A stretch of DNA of 64,000 bases from Micromonospora endolithica (GCF_003626595.1 NZ_RBAK01000004.1:372001-436000); one strand, 5' to 3'. Positions 1-9,129 are shown, counted from the first letter of the stretch. The notes: generated from the sequence alone by a model not told the origin. Numbers and translations: made by a program.

Positions 1-1506
1 CTCGCGCAACTGGTGGTGGTGCTGGACAACACCGTGCTGACCGTCGCGGTGCCGGTGCTCACCACCGAACTGGGCGCCAGCACCGCCGACGTGCAGTGGA
101 TGATCAACGCGTACGCCCTGGTGCTCTCCGGGCTGCTGCTGACCGCCGGTAGCGCGGCCGACCGGTACGGACGCCGCCGGATGCTGCTCGTCGGCCTGGT
201 CCTGTTCGGACTGGGCTCGCTGGCCGCCGGGCTCGCCCGCAGCAGTGAGCAGCTGATCGCCGCCCGGGCCGGAATGGGTGTCGGTGGCGCGTTGCTGATC
301 ACCACCACGCTCGCCGTCGCGATGCAGATCTTCGAGGCGGCCGAGCGGTCCCGCGCGATCGGCATCTGGGCGGCCACCAGCGCGCTCGGCTTCGCCGCCG
401 GCCCGCCGATCGGCGGCACCATCCTGGCGCACCTGCCCTGGGGTGCGATCTTCCTGATGAACATCCCGATCGTGCTGGTCTGCCTCGTCGCCGGCCTGGC
501 CCTGGTGCCGGAGTCCCGCGAGCCGGCCCGGGGGCGGCTGGACCTCGGCGGGGTGGCGCTGTCCACGTCCGGCCTCACCGCGGTGGTCTGGTCGATCATC
601 GCGGGGCCGGACCGGGGCTGGGCGTCGGCCGAGGTGCTCGGCGCGGCCGCCGCCGGGGTGCTGCTGCTCGCCGCCTTCGTGTGGTGGGAGCGGCGGGTCG
701 AGGCGCCGATGCTGGACATGCACTTCTTCCGGGACCGCCGTTTCGTCGGCGCCATCTCCGGGGTGGTCCTGATCACGTTCGGCGCCACCGGCGCGCTGTT
801 CCTGCTCACCCAGCACCTCCAGTTCGTCCGTGGCTACCCGGCCTGGGAGGCGGGCCTGCGGATGGTCCCCTTCGCGCTGTCCATCGTGCTGCTCAACGTC
901 ACCGGGGTGGCCGCGGCGCTGATCCGCCGGCTCGGGCTGGCGGTGGCCATCGCGGCCGGCATGACCATGCTCGCCGGCGGACTGGTCCTGATCACCCACG
1001 TCCCGTCGGACGGCTACGCCGTGCTGCTGACCGGCCTGCTCGTCATGGGCACCGGTTGCGCGCTGGCCAACCCGGCCATCGTGGAGGCGGTGATGAGCGC
1101 GATCCCGAGGCATCGGGCCGGCGCCGGCGCCGGCGTCGACGGCACCATGACCGAGGTCGGCAGCAGCCTCGGCGTCGCGGTACTGGGAGCGGTGCTCAAC
1201 GCCCGGTTCGCCGCCCTGCTCCCCGCCGCGCTGGCCGGGGCGGGCTCGTTCCCGGCCGCCCTCGCCGCCGCCCGGTCCGGGCCGGAACGGGACGCGGTCA
1301 CCGCCGCCTTCGCCGCCGCGCTCAAGGACGGCCAGACCGTCGGCGCGGTGGCCGTCCTGCTGGGCGGTCTGGTCGCCGCCGGGCTGCTGCACCGCGCCGA
1401 ACGGCGGGAGCGCGCCGAGCGGCCGGACCGCGCCGAACGGCCGGACCGCGTGGCGCGGCCGGATCCCGCCGGGCGCGGCGCGGCGGTCACCGGCGGCGGC
1501 CGCTAG
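1..1506 (+). CDS. DHA2-family MFS transporter, 5' end outside the window
   Basis: Membrane drug:H+ antiporter-type exporter of the 14-helix DHA2 group. The reading frame is open to base 1 (Leu-Ala-Gln-Leu precedes the first in-window GTG at 13), so the true start lies upstream. The first helix carries the DHA2 motif LDNTVLTVAVP, and the loop DRYGRRRM matches the MFS loop 2-3 signature. About 500 residues of alternating hydrophobic helices follow. The C-terminus is a low-complexity Arg/Glu/Pro tail with repeated RAERPDR units. It sits 85 bp ahead of an IucA/IucC siderophore gene set, so the inferred role is siderophore export, as for the MFS partners of staphyloferrin and rhizoferrin loci. Substrate is not provable from sequence. 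Confidence 0.85.
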   Translation, partial: LAQLVVVLDNTVLTVAVPVLTTELGASTADVQWMINAYALVLSGLLLTAGSAADRYGRRRMLLVGLVLFGLGSLAAGLARSSEQLIAARAGMGVGGALLITTTLAVAMQIFEAAERSRAIGIWAATSALGFAAGPPIGGTILAHLPWGAIFLMNIPIVLVCLVAGLALVPESREPARGRLDLGGVALSTSGLTAVVWSIIAGPDRGWASAEVLGAAAAGVLLLAAFVWWERRVEAPMLDMHFFRDRRFVGAISGVVLITFGATGALFLLTQHLQFVRGYPAWEAGLRMVPFALSIVLLNVTGVAAALIRRLGLAVAIAAGMTMLAGGLVLITHVPSDGYAVLLTGLLVMGTGCALANPAIVEAVMSAIPRHRAGAGAGVDGTMTEVGSSLGVAVLGAVLNARFAALLPAALAGAGSFPAALAAARSGPERDAVTAAFAAALKDGQTVGAVAVLLGGLVAAGLLHRAERRERAERPDRAERPDRVARPDPAGRGAAVTGGGR

Positions 1507-1591
1507 GCGCGACGCGGGCGACCGACGGAAACCGACCACGGCGGTAGGCTCAGCGGATCGCGAGTCATCGTCCCAGTCCACGGAGGCGGGA

Positions 1592-2770
1592 TTGCGGCTG
1601 TACCTCACCGCGCTCAATGCCACCGACGCCGTCCTGGAGGGCTTCCTTCCGGCGGCGGCCACCCTCGGACTGCCGGTCACCGTCCTGACCGACCGCCCGG
1701 ACCGGTGGCCGGACGGCGTTCCGGTGGCCGGGTGCGCCGTCGGTGACCCGGCGGCCGTGGTCGCGGCGGCCACCGCGAACGGCCCGCCGGTGGGGCTGCT
1801 GTCCAACAGCGACCACCTCCAGGAGGCGACCGCGTGCGCGGCCCGCACGCTCGGCCTGCCCGGCAAGGACCCGGAAGCCGCCCGGGTCTGCAAGGACAAG
1901 GCCGCGGCCCGCCGGGCGGTCGCGGCGGCCGGCCTCGACACGGTACGCACCGTCGCCCTCGACCCGGGGGCGGCGGCCACGGTGCCGGACCGGATCTTCC
2001 CGGCGGTCGTCAAGCCCCGCGCCGGCGTGGCCAGCGAGGACGCCTACCTGGTGGCCGACCGGCGGGAACTGGCCGACCGGGTGGCCGCCATCCGCGCCCG
2101 CCGGCCGGACGTCGCGCTGGTGGTCGAGGAACACCTCGCCGGCGAGCTGCGCACGTACGACACCCTCGGCGACGGGACCACGCTGGCCGTGGTGGGCGGA
2201 TGGCGGACCGGCCTCGGCCCACCACCCACCTTCGTCGAGACCAGCCTCGACTGGGCGCCCCCGCCGGAGCGGGTCGACACCGCGCTGCGCGCCCGGCTGG
2301 ACGCCCTCGGTGTCGGCCTCGGCGCCTGCCACACCGAGTACGTCGTCCAGGACGACCGGGTCCGGCTGATCGAGGTGAACTACCGGCTGATCGGCGACCG
2401 GATGGACCTGATCCTGGCCGAACTGCTCGGCGTGCCGCTGTTCGCCCACGTCATCCGCCTGCACCTCGGCGAACCACTGGCCGCGCTCGACCTGCCCGAC
2501 CCGTCGACGGTCGACCGGTTCGCCCGGGTGGAGTACGTCTGCGCGGACCGGCCGGGCGTGCTCACCACCGCCCCCGGGCGACAGGACACCGTCGCCGGCG
2601 GGGTCCGGCTGGGCTGCCGGCCGCTGCGCGAGCCCGGCGGTGTGGTCGAGCCGACCGGCACCAACCGCGACTACCTCGCCGTGCTGCACGCCGTCGGGCC
2701 CGACCGGGACACGGTCCGGGCCGCGCTGGCCGCGTTCCGGCAGGACCTGCGCTGGACGATCGCCGGATGA
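1592..2770 (+). CDS. ATP-grasp domain protein in siderophore operon
   Basis: 392-residue protein starting at a TTG, chosen because GGAGG at 1582-1586 is well spaced and no ATG fits. An N-terminal Rossmann-like region is followed by an ATP-grasp fold: a lysine in VVKPRAGVAS, the hinge VVEEHLAGEL, and the metal-binding RLIEVNYRLIGDRMD with the Glu-x-Asn pair. ATP-grasp enzymes join a carboxylate to an amine or thiol through an acyl phosphate. It overlaps the next gene by ATGA, so it is translationally coupled to the NIS synthetases. Inferred role: an extra amide or peptide bond in the siderophore, or supply of an unusual amino-acid building block. Substrate unknown. Confidence 0.8.
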   Translation: MRLYLTALNATDAVLEGFLPAAATLGLPVTVLTDRPDRWPDGVPVAGCAVGDPAAVVAAATANGPPVGLLSNSDHLQEATACAARTLGLPGKDPEAARVCKDKAAARRAVAAAGLDTVRTVALDPGAAATVPDRIFPAVVKPRAGVASEDAYLVADRRELADRVAAIRARRPDVALVVEEHLAGELRTYDTLGDGTTLAVVGGWRTGLGPPPTFVETSLDWAPPPERVDTALRARLDALGVGLGACHTEYVVQDDRVRLIEVNYRLIGDRMDLILAELLGVPLFAHVIRLHLGEPLAALDLPDPSTVDRFARVEYVCADRPGVLTTAPGRQDTVAGGVRLGCRPLREPGGVVEPTGTNRDYLAVLHAVGPDRDTVRAALAAFRQDLRWTIAG

Positions 2771-4404
2771 CCGACGACAGCGAGCGGGAGGTGTTCACCC
2801 GGGTGCTCGACGCCCTGCTGCGCGAGGACCACCTCGGCCTGCACAGCCGGGGCGGCCCGGACGGGCCCGGCTGGTGGGTGGTCGCCCACCCCGCGGGGCT
2901 GCTGCGCATCCCGGTCCGCGCGGACGGCTTCCAGCAGGCGATCCGCAGCGCCGCGCCCGCCCTGCACTTGGTCGACCCGGGCGGCACGACCCGGCGGACG
3001 GACACCCTGGACGGGTTGCTGGCACTGCTGCGTCCGCGCGGCGACGCCGAGGCCGAGGCCGGCTGGCGGGTCTTCACCGCCGAGTGCCGGGCCGACCTGC
3101 GGGCCCGCCGGCTCGCCGCCGGGGCACGGGCGCGGGTCCTCGCCGGAGTCGTCGCCGAACGGACGGGCGCGGGTGCCACCGGCACCGGCCTGCCGGCGGC
3201 GCTGCTCGACGACGTGCTCGCCGCGTACGCCGGCCACCCGGTCTATCCCACCGACCGCTGCCGGCACGGGCTGGACGACGAGGACCTGCGGCGCTACGCA
3301 CCCGAACACCTGCCGCGCTTCGCGCTGCGCTGGTATCCGGCCCCGGCCGGATCGGTGCGGCTGACCGGTTGCCTGCCACCGTGGTGGCCGCCGGCACCGG
3401 GGCCGGACCAGGTGTTGATCCCGGTGCATCCGCTCACCGCGCGGCGGTACGCGCTCGACGTCACCGAGCTGCCGGTGGTGCCGGTGCGGCCCACCCTGTC
3501 CATGCGTACGGTGGCGCTGGCCGACGACCCGTACACCCATCTGAAGTTGCCGCTGCCGACGGCGACCCTCGGCGCGGCCAACCGGCGGACCCTGCACCCG
3601 GACACGCTCGCCGACGGCGCGGCCGTGGCCGGCCTGCTGGACCGGATCGCCGCCGGGGAACCGGCCTTCGCCGGTCGGGTCCGGCACGCCGACGAGGGCA
3701 CCTACGGGCACGTCGACGGCGACGAGCGGCGGGGTTTCCTGCTGCGCCGGTTCCCGCGCGACCTGGCCGGGGTCCGGGTGGTGCCGGTCGCCGCGCTGGC
3801 CGCGCCCGATCCGGTCGCCGGGACGGTGCTGCAACGGCTCAGCCCCGGCCCGCCGGAGGCGCTGCTGATGTCCTATCTGGACCTGTTGCTCGACTGGCAC
3901 GTCTTTCTCTGGCTCCGGCACGGGGTCGCCCTGGAGGCGCACCCGCAGAACATCCACCTGCTGGTGGATCCGGACGGGACGGTCGGCCTGCTCTACAAGG
4001 ACAACGACGGCGCGCGACTGGACGGACGGCACCGGGTAGCCGGCGGGCCCGCGCTGCGGGACAACCGGATGTGGGTGGCCGACCCGCGGGAACTGGCCGA
4101 CGTGTTCGTCACCATCACCCTGCACCTGGCCGCGGCGGCGCCGTTGCTCGCCCTCGCCGCGCGGGGCGTGCGCGTGCCGTCGCCGGCCGCCGCGCTGGCG
4201 CCCCGGCTGGCCGCCGCCCGGGACCGCTGGGGTGACGGGCCGGCGGCGCGGCTGCTCACCGAACGGGTGCTGCGCGCCGCCCGGCTGCCGGTGAAGGCGA
4301 TGCTCACCGCCGGCACCCTGTTGCCCAAGCAGCGACTCGGCTGCGCCGACGTGAACAAGTACTACCGGCGTACCGGCCCGAACTACCTGCGGGAGACGCC
4401 ATGA
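2767..4404 (+). CDS. IucA/IucC family NIS siderophore synthetase (first)
   Basis: 545 residues. NIS synthetases adenylate a carboxylate, typically citrate or a citryl or succinyl intermediate, and condense it with an amine or alcohol. Visible family motifs: GHPVYPTDRCRHG (residues about 156-168, the GHPxHPxxKxRxG motif with Tyr for the second His and Arg for Lys), YAPEHLPRFALRW, IPVHPLTARR, the SMRT nucleotide-binding motif, KLPL, and EAHPQNIHLL with the conserved His and Asn. The FhuF-like C-terminal region ends with KAMLTAG and KYYRRTGPNYL. It starts inside the stop of the ATP-grasp gene (ATGA at 2767) and ends inside the start of the second synthetase, so stoichiometric expression is likely. 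Whether it is type A, B or C cannot be decided by eye. Confidence 0.9.
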   Translation: MTDDSEREVFTRVLDALLREDHLGLHSRGGPDGPGWWVVAHPAGLLRIPVRADGFQQAIRSAAPALHLVDPGGTTRRTDTLDGLLALLRPRGDAEAEAGWRVFTAECRADLRARRLAAGARARVLAGVVAERTGAGATGTGLPAALLDDVLAAYAGHPVYPTDRCRHGLDDEDLRRYAPEHLPRFALRWYPAPAGSVRLTGCLPPWWPPAPGPDQVLIPVHPLTARRYALDVTELPVVPVRPTLSMRTVALADDPYTHLKLPLPTATLGAANRRTLHPDTLADGAAVAGLLDRIAAGEPAFAGRVRHADEGTYGHVDGDERRGFLLRRFPRDLAGVRVVPVAALAAPDPVAGTVLQRLSPGPPEALLMSYLDLLLDWHVFLWLRHGVALEAHPQNIHLLVDPDGTVGLLYKDNDGARLDGRHRVAGGPALRDNRMWVADPRELADVFVTITLHLAAAAPLLALAARGVRVPSPAAALAPRLAAARDRWGDGPAARLLTERVLRAARLPVKAMLTAGTLLPKQRLGCADVNKYYRRTGPNYLRETP

Positions 4405-5999
4405 CGGGTACCGGCCTGCGCTCCGGCTGCCGGCGCGACACCGACCGGCGGGCCGACCTCGCCGCCGCCCACGGCGTCCTCGGCTGCCTGGTGCGGGAGG
4501 TCGCCCTGCCCGACGGCGACGCGGCGGTGGTCGGCGACACCCTGCGGCTGCGACTGCGACACCTGGACGTGACGCTGCGCTGCGCGGTGGCCCGGGTCTC
4601 GCCGATCGGCGCGCACCGCTACCGCGGCGCGGTGCAGCGGCGCACCGGCGGCGACCGGTGGGAGGACCTGGACTCCGCCGGGCTCGCCGGCCTGGTCGCC
4701 GCCGAACTGCGGGTCCGCACCGGCGTGGACAACGAGGAGTTCCCCGGTCAGGTGCGGGCCAGCCGGGACGCCGTCGGGCGCCTGCTGGCCGACCGGCCGG
4801 CCCGGGACCCCACCCCCACCGGCGAGCCGGCCGTCGACGCGTACGTCGACTCCGAACAGTCGCTGGTCCTCGGCCACCCGTACCACCCGACACCGAAGTG
4901 GCGCAGCGGCGACCCGGACACCTGGCGGGCGTACGCCCCGGAACTGCGTACCGCCTTCCGGCTGCACTGGCTCGCGGTGCCGGACGACCTGGTGGCCGAC
5001 GCCGGGCCCTTCGACCCGTTGGTGGCGGCCCTCGACCCGCCCCGGCCTCCCGCCGGGCACCGGGCGCTACCGGTGCATCCGTGGCAGCTGTCGCTGGTGC
5101 CGCCGACGCACCTACGCCTGCGCCGGCTCGGTGCGGCCGGCGTGCCGGTGCGACCGACGGCGAGCGTGCGGACCCTGTACGCCCCGGAGGCGGACCTGTT
5201 CGTCAAGGCCAGCCTGCACGTGCGGATCACCAACTGCCTGCGCAAGAACGCCCGGTACGAACTCACCGGCGCGGTCGCCCTCAGCGACCTGCTGTCCCGG
5301 GTGCCGCTGCCGGCCGGCGTCGCGCTGCTCACCGAGCCGGCCTACCGCACGGTCGACCTGCCCGGCGCGGACGAGGCGTACGGGACGATCCTGCGTACCG
5401 GGGTCCGTCCGCACCTGCGGCCCGGCCAGATCCCGCTGCTGGCCGCCGCGTTGGCCGCCGGTCCGCTGCCGGTGGCCGACCCGGTGGCCTGGTGGCGGGC
5501 GTACGTCGGGCTGCTCGTGCCGGCGGTGCTGGGGTGCTGGCTGCGCCACGGCGTGGTGCACGAGGCGCACCTGCAGAACGTGGTGGTGGTGCTCGACCGG
5601 GAGCGCCGGCCGGTGCGGATGCTGCTGCGCGACCTGGAGGGGGTGAAGCTGGAGACCCGCCGCTGGTCGCCGTGGCCGCGGGGCGTTCCGCCGGAGGTCG
5701 GCTACCGGCCCTCCGACGCGCGCAACCGGATCGTGTACTGCCTGTTCGTCAACCACCTGGCCGGCGTCTGCGGCGCCCTCGCCGACGCGCGGCCGGGCAT
5801 CGAGACGCTTCTGTGGCAGGAGCTGCGCGCGGTCGTCGCGGCGGTGGCGGCGGATCTCGGCGAACCGCCCGAGTTGCGCGCGCTGCTGCGCGGGCGGCCC
5901 CTGACGGCCAAGGCGAACCTGCTGGTCCGCTGGCGTCGGGACGCCGACCGGGCGGCGGTGTTCGTGCCGGTGCCGAACCCGTTCGGAGGACCCCGGTGA
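4401..5999 (+). CDS. IucA/IucC family NIS siderophore synthetase (second)
   Basis: 532 residues with more canonical motifs than its neighbour: GHPYHPTPKWRSG (about 158-170), YAPELRTAFRLHW, LPVHPWQ, ASVRTLY, KASLHVRITNCLRKN and HEAHLQNVVVVLD. Two distinct NIS synthetases side by side suggest two sequential condensations on a central carboxylate such as citrate, as in staphyloferrin-type pathways (established for those families, inferred here). The start overlaps the previous stop by ATGA at 4401, and the stop overlaps the next start by GTGA. Confidence 0.92.
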   Translation: MTGTGLRSGCRRDTDRRADLAAAHGVLGCLVREVALPDGDAAVVGDTLRLRLRHLDVTLRCAVARVSPIGAHRYRGAVQRRTGGDRWEDLDSAGLAGLVAAELRVRTGVDNEEFPGQVRASRDAVGRLLADRPARDPTPTGEPAVDAYVDSEQSLVLGHPYHPTPKWRSGDPDTWRAYAPELRTAFRLHWLAVPDDLVADAGPFDPLVAALDPPRPPAGHRALPVHPWQLSLVPPTHLRLRRLGAAGVPVRPTASVRTLYAPEADLFVKASLHVRITNCLRKNARYELTGAVALSDLLSRVPLPAGVALLTEPAYRTVDLPGADEAYGTILRTGVRPHLRPGQIPLLAAALAAGPLPVADPVAWWRAYVGLLVPAVLGCWLRHGVVHEAHLQNVVVVLDRERRPVRMLLRDLEGVKLETRRWSPWPRGVPPEVGYRPSDARNRIVYCLFVNHLAGVCGALADARPGIETLLWQELRAVVAAVAADLGEPPELRALLRGRPLTAKANLLVRWRRDADRAAVFVPVPNPFGGPR

Positions 6000-7141
6000 C
6001 CCGGCCGGTCTACGTGCACGACCTCGACGGTCTGGCCGGGCACGCCCGCGCCATCCGGGCCGCGCTGCCGCCCCGGGTGGAGTTGCTGTACGCGGTCAAG
6101 GCGAACCCCGATCCGGGTGTCCTGCGTACCCTCGCCCCGCTGGTCAGCGGGTTCGAGGCCGCCAGCCGGGGCGAGCTGGGGCGGCTGGCCGAGGTCCTGC
6201 CGGGCCGGGCGCCGGCGGCGTACGCGGGTCCGGGCAAGACCGACGAGGACCTCGCCGCCGCGCTTCGCGCCGGGGTGCGGCGGATCCACGTCGAGTCGCC
6301 GGCCGAACTGCGCCGCCTCGGTGCGCTGGCGGTGGCCGCCGGCACATCAGCGGGGGTGCTGCTGCGGGTGAACCTGCCGGTCCGGACGCCCGGCGCGAGC
6401 CTGGTCATGGGCGGTCGGCCCAGCCCGTTCGGGATGGACCCGGCCGACGCGGTGGCCTGCGCCCGCCAGCCGCCGCCGGGGGTGGACGTCCGGGGCGTGC
6501 ACGCGCACCTGGCCAGCGGGCTGGACGCGCCGGCCGCCGCCACGGTCGCCGCCGCCGTGGTCGACTGGGCGGTCACCGAACTGGGTGCGGCGGAGGTCGA
6601 CGTGGGCGGTGGGATGGCCGTCGACTACACCGACCCGTCGGCGCGGTTCGACTGGACGGGCTACGGCCGGGCGCTAACCGAGGTCCTCGACCGGCATCCC
6701 GGCCTGCGGCTGCGCATCGAGCCGGGCCGCTCGGTGACCGCCTACTGCGGGGCGTACCTGACCGAGGTGATCGACGTGAAGCGGTCCCACGGCCAGTGGT
6801 TCGTGGTGGTGGCCGGCGGCACCCACCACCTGCGCACGCCCGCCGCGAAGGGCCACCCGCAGCCGTTCACCGTGCACCGGCGGCGCGGCGGTGGCGATCC
6901 GTGCAGCGACGGCGGACCGGTCACCGTGGTCGGGCAGCTGTGCACCCCGAAGGACGTGCTGTCCTGGTCGGCGGATGCCGGACCGGTGGGGGTGGGCGAC
7001 GTACTGGCCTTCGCCATGGCCGGCGCGTACGCCTGGAACATCAGCCACCGCGACTTCCTGCTGCACGACCCACCGTTGTTCCGGACCGGGGATCCGCACG
7101 TGCTGGCCGCCGGGTGGGCGTCCCGGCCGTACGGCCGGTGA
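5996..7141 (+). CDS. type III-fold PLP-dependent decarboxylase (DAPDC/ODC-like) in siderophore operon
   Basis: 381 residues from a GTG that overlaps the preceding stop. An alanine-racemase-like barrel contains the PLP lysine in YAVKANPD (Lys35), the phosphate-binding GGGM, the RIEPGRSV motif, and a C-terminal beta domain with GQLCTPKDVL, the CxxxD active-site motif of the diaminopimelate/ornithine decarboxylase superfamily. SbnH (staphyloferrin B) and the FslC-type enzyme (rhizoferrin) are relatives that decarboxylate a citrylated diamino acid inside NIS pathways. The inferred role is therefore decarboxylation of a citryl-amino-acid intermediate, or production of a diamine building block. It is the last gene of the run; the next gene is convergent. 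Confidence 0.88.
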   Translation: MTRPVYVHDLDGLAGHARAIRAALPPRVELLYAVKANPDPGVLRTLAPLVSGFEAASRGELGRLAEVLPGRAPAAYAGPGKTDEDLAAALRAGVRRIHVESPAELRRLGALAVAAGTSAGVLLRVNLPVRTPGASLVMGGRPSPFGMDPADAVACARQPPPGVDVRGVHAHLASGLDAPAAATVAAAVVDWAVTELGAAEVDVGGGMAVDYTDPSARFDWTGYGRALTEVLDRHPGLRLRIEPGRSVTAYCGAYLTEVIDVKRSHGQWFVVVAGGTHHLRTPAAKGHPQPFTVHRRRGGGDPCSDGGPVTVVGQLCTPKDVLSWSADAGPVGVGDVLAFAMAGAYAWNISHRDFLLHDPPLFRTGDPHVLAAGWASRPYGR

Positions 7142-7147
7142 GCCGGC

Positions 7148-8011
7148 TCAGGTGGACCGGTCGGGTGGTCGGTTGACGGTCAGGCTGACCAGGACGCCCG
7201 GATGGTCCGTGGTCCCGGCCATGTCGATCCGGCGGACCGGCCCGACGCTCACGTCGGCGGTGGTGAGGATCTGCTGGACGCCGGTGCCGTCCAGCCGTTG
7301 GTAGTCCGGCGGTACGCAGTCCCGCAGGTCGGGCGTGCCGCCGAACCGGAGATTGAGGTCGCCGCCGACCAGGGTGGGCTGGCGACGGGTGGCGGAGTGC
7401 AGCGCCGGGATCGCGGTGCCGAACAGGTGGACGCACTGGGCCAGCGCGGCCGCCGAGTCGAAGGCGGCCAGGTGGGTGGTGCAGGCGTGGAACGCGCCGG
7501 GCGCGTGCAGGCAGAGCCATGCCCGTTCCTCGGGGTCGATCGGGTCCTGCGCGGGAAAGAGCCCACGGTACGTCGTGTGCCCGCGTTGGCCCGACGGCAG
7601 GTGCGCCAACAGACCGATGCCGTACTCCTGGCCGTTTCGGCACCGGGACGGCCCGCCGGTCCGCCGGTCGGAGGCCGCCTGGAAGCTCGCCACGACGGCG
7701 CCGCCGTGGTGCACGTCCGCCAGGTCCCGCTCCAGCGGGCCGATGTCCTCCCGGCAGATCTCGTTGAGGGTCACCAGGTGTGGGGCCTCGGCGCGGATCA
7801 CCTCGCCGGCCCGGTCCACGGCCCGGCCGGTGTAGCAGCCGGCGAGGCCGCTGTTGCACAGGTTCATCTGGAGCATCCGCAGGGGCCCGGGCTGGCCGTC
7901 GCCGACCGCCGGGGATCCGGCCGGCAGCGCGGCGGCGACGAGCAAACACCCGGCGGCCAGGACCCAGCGGAGGTGTCGGCGGCGGGCCGGCCGGGCGGCG
8001 CGACGCGTCAC
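7148..8011 (-). CDS. secreted endonuclease/exonuclease/phosphatase-family protein
   Basis: 287 residues. A basic N-terminus and hydrophobic core ending near ALPAGSPAVG form a signal peptide. The EEP fold motifs are present in order: QMNLCNS (Asn50), LNEIC (Glu84), CTTHLA (His), GGDLNLR (Asp-x-Asn) and a terminal TDHPGVLVSL with the Asp-His pair. Members cleave phosphodiester bonds (DNase I-like, sphingomyelinase-like or inositol phosphatase-like). Several cysteines (CNSGLAGC, CREDIG, CRNGQ, CLHAPGAFHAC) suggest disulfides, fitting secretion. Only 6 bp separate its end from the convergent siderophore decarboxylase. Substrate unknown. Confidence 0.8.
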   Translation of the reverse strand: MTRRAARPARRRHLRWVLAAGCLLVAAALPAGSPAVGDGQPGPLRMLQMNLCNSGLAGCYTGRAVDRAGEVIRAEAPHLVTLNEICREDIGPLERDLADVHHGGAVVASFQAASDRRTGGPSRCRNGQEYGIGLLAHLPSGQRGHTTYRGLFPAQDPIDPEERAWLCLHAPGAFHACTTHLAAFDSAAALAQCVHLFGTAIPALHSATRRQPTLVGGDLNLRFGGTPDLRDCVPPDYQRLDGTGVQQILTTADVSVGPVRRIDMAGTTDHPGVLVSLTVNRPPDRST

Positions 8012-8155
8012 GTGGTCGGGTCGGCGGTCCGGCCGCCCGCGGTCCGCGGCTCCCTGTCGCCCATCCGTCGCCTCCGTCGGTCTGCTCGCCGTTCGCCTTC
8101 GACGAACCCCACGCTAGGCGACATCCGCGCCTGCGGCGAGCCGGTGGCGAGGTGG

Positions 8156-9115
8156 TCAGGGAACGGGCGGCGGCGGGTCGACGGCGATCCCGATGGACGC
8201 CGGGGCGGAGAGGTTGCCCGAGCTGTCGAAGGCCCGGACGTGGAACAGGTACGTGCCGTACCCGCGCGAGACACCGTAGGCGAACGTGTCGCCGACCTGG
8301 GTGCTCCCGGACACGGTGCCGCTCTGCTGCACGGTGTATCCGGCGACGAACACGTTGTCCCGGGAGGCGTCCCAGGTGAGCCGGTAGTGGCCGTCCTGTG
8401 GCCCGGCCAGCCGAAGGTTGGTCGGGGCGCTGGGCGCTTCGCCGTCGGGCAGCGCGCCCAGCTTGATGATGGCGAACGGGGACGAGTTGCCGGCGGCGTC
8501 CAGCGCCCGGATGCCGAAGGTGAAGAGCCCCGGGGGTGGGATCGGCATGGTGTGGCTGGTCCCGGTGGTGGTGGCGGTCCGGGTGCCGTTGGAGAAGACC
8601 TCGTAGCCGGTGACCCCCCGGTCGTCGGTCGAGGCGTCCCAGTGCAGCGTGAGGGTCTGGCTCCCGCTGCTGGTGCGGGGGTTCGCCGGCACGGTGGGCG
8701 GCAGCACGTCCGGGCCGCCGCCGTCCCCGCCGCACGGCACGCCGTTGACCAGGCAGTTCAGCGGGGCGCCGGTGCCGGCCGAGAGCCAGCCGAAACTGGT
8801 CGAGGCGCCGGCGGCGAGGTTGCCGTTCCACGGCAGGCTGGTGAAGACGTGGCGCTGCCCGACCCGGGTCAGCTCCGCGTTCCAGTGGTGGCTGACGCTG
8901 GTGCCGGTGGGCAGGTCGAACTCCACCCGCCAGGTGGTCAGCGGGGTCGACCCGTCGTTGCGGACGGTGAGCTTCCCGACGTAGCCGGCCGACCACTCGC
9001 TCTCCTTGGCGAAGGCCGCGGTCGCGGCGTGGGCCGGAGCGGGCAGGGACACCGCCATCGCGACGCCGAGCACCAGGGCGGTCACCGGCAGCCGGCCGAG
9101 CAGCAACGCCTTCAT
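8156..9115 (-). CDS. secreted CBM2 plus two fibronectin type III domains, no catalytic domain
   Basis: 319 residues from the ATG at 9115, which begins a clean signal peptide (MKALLLGRLP to APAHA). The frame stays open upstream but with no signal-like sequence. Residues about 31-130 form a family 2 carbohydrate-binding module with its Cys pair (NCLVNGVPC) and aromatic residues in WSAGYVGK, TTWRVEFDLP and SFGWLSAG. A short Gly/Pro linker follows, then two Fn3 repeats (about 138-225 and 232-319), each with a LxWDAS core, which end the protein. CBM2 binds cellulose, chitin or xylan. No hydrolase or LPMO domain is visible, so it is either a binding-only protein or the accessory part of a split enzyme. 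A palindromic element lies just upstream. Confidence 0.82.
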   Translation of the reverse strand: MKALLLGRLPVTALVLGVAMAVSLPAPAHAATAAFAKESEWSAGYVGKLTVRNDGSTPLTTWRVEFDLPTGTSVSHHWNAELTRVGQRHVFTSLPWNGNLAAGASTSFGWLSAGTGAPLNCLVNGVPCGGDGGGPDVLPPTVPANPRTSSGSQTLTLHWDASTDDRGVTGYEVFSNGTRTATTTGTSHTMPIPPPGLFTFGIRALDAAGNSSPFAIIKLGALPDGEAPSAPTNLRLAGPQDGHYRLTWDASRDNVFVAGYTVQQSGTVSGSTQVGDTFAYGVSRGYGTYLFHVRAFDSSGNLSAPASIGIAVDPPPPVP

Positions 9116-9129
9116 GGACAAGACATTAA

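Noticed and set aside
1507..1591. Possible iron-box (DtxR/IdeR-type) before the ATP-grasp gene
   Set aside because: Only a TAGGCT hexamer is present; no 19-bp palindrome of the iron-box type could be read.
1834..2766. In-frame extension upstream of the first IucA/IucC synthetase
   Set aside because: It overlaps the ATP-grasp gene entirely and is low-complexity; the ATGA overlap start at 2767 gives the natural N-terminus.
2671..4893. 740-residue minus-strand frame opposite the NIS synthetases
   Set aside because: Antisense shadow with Arg/Gly/Pro composition. The plus strand carries complete IucA/IucC motifs.
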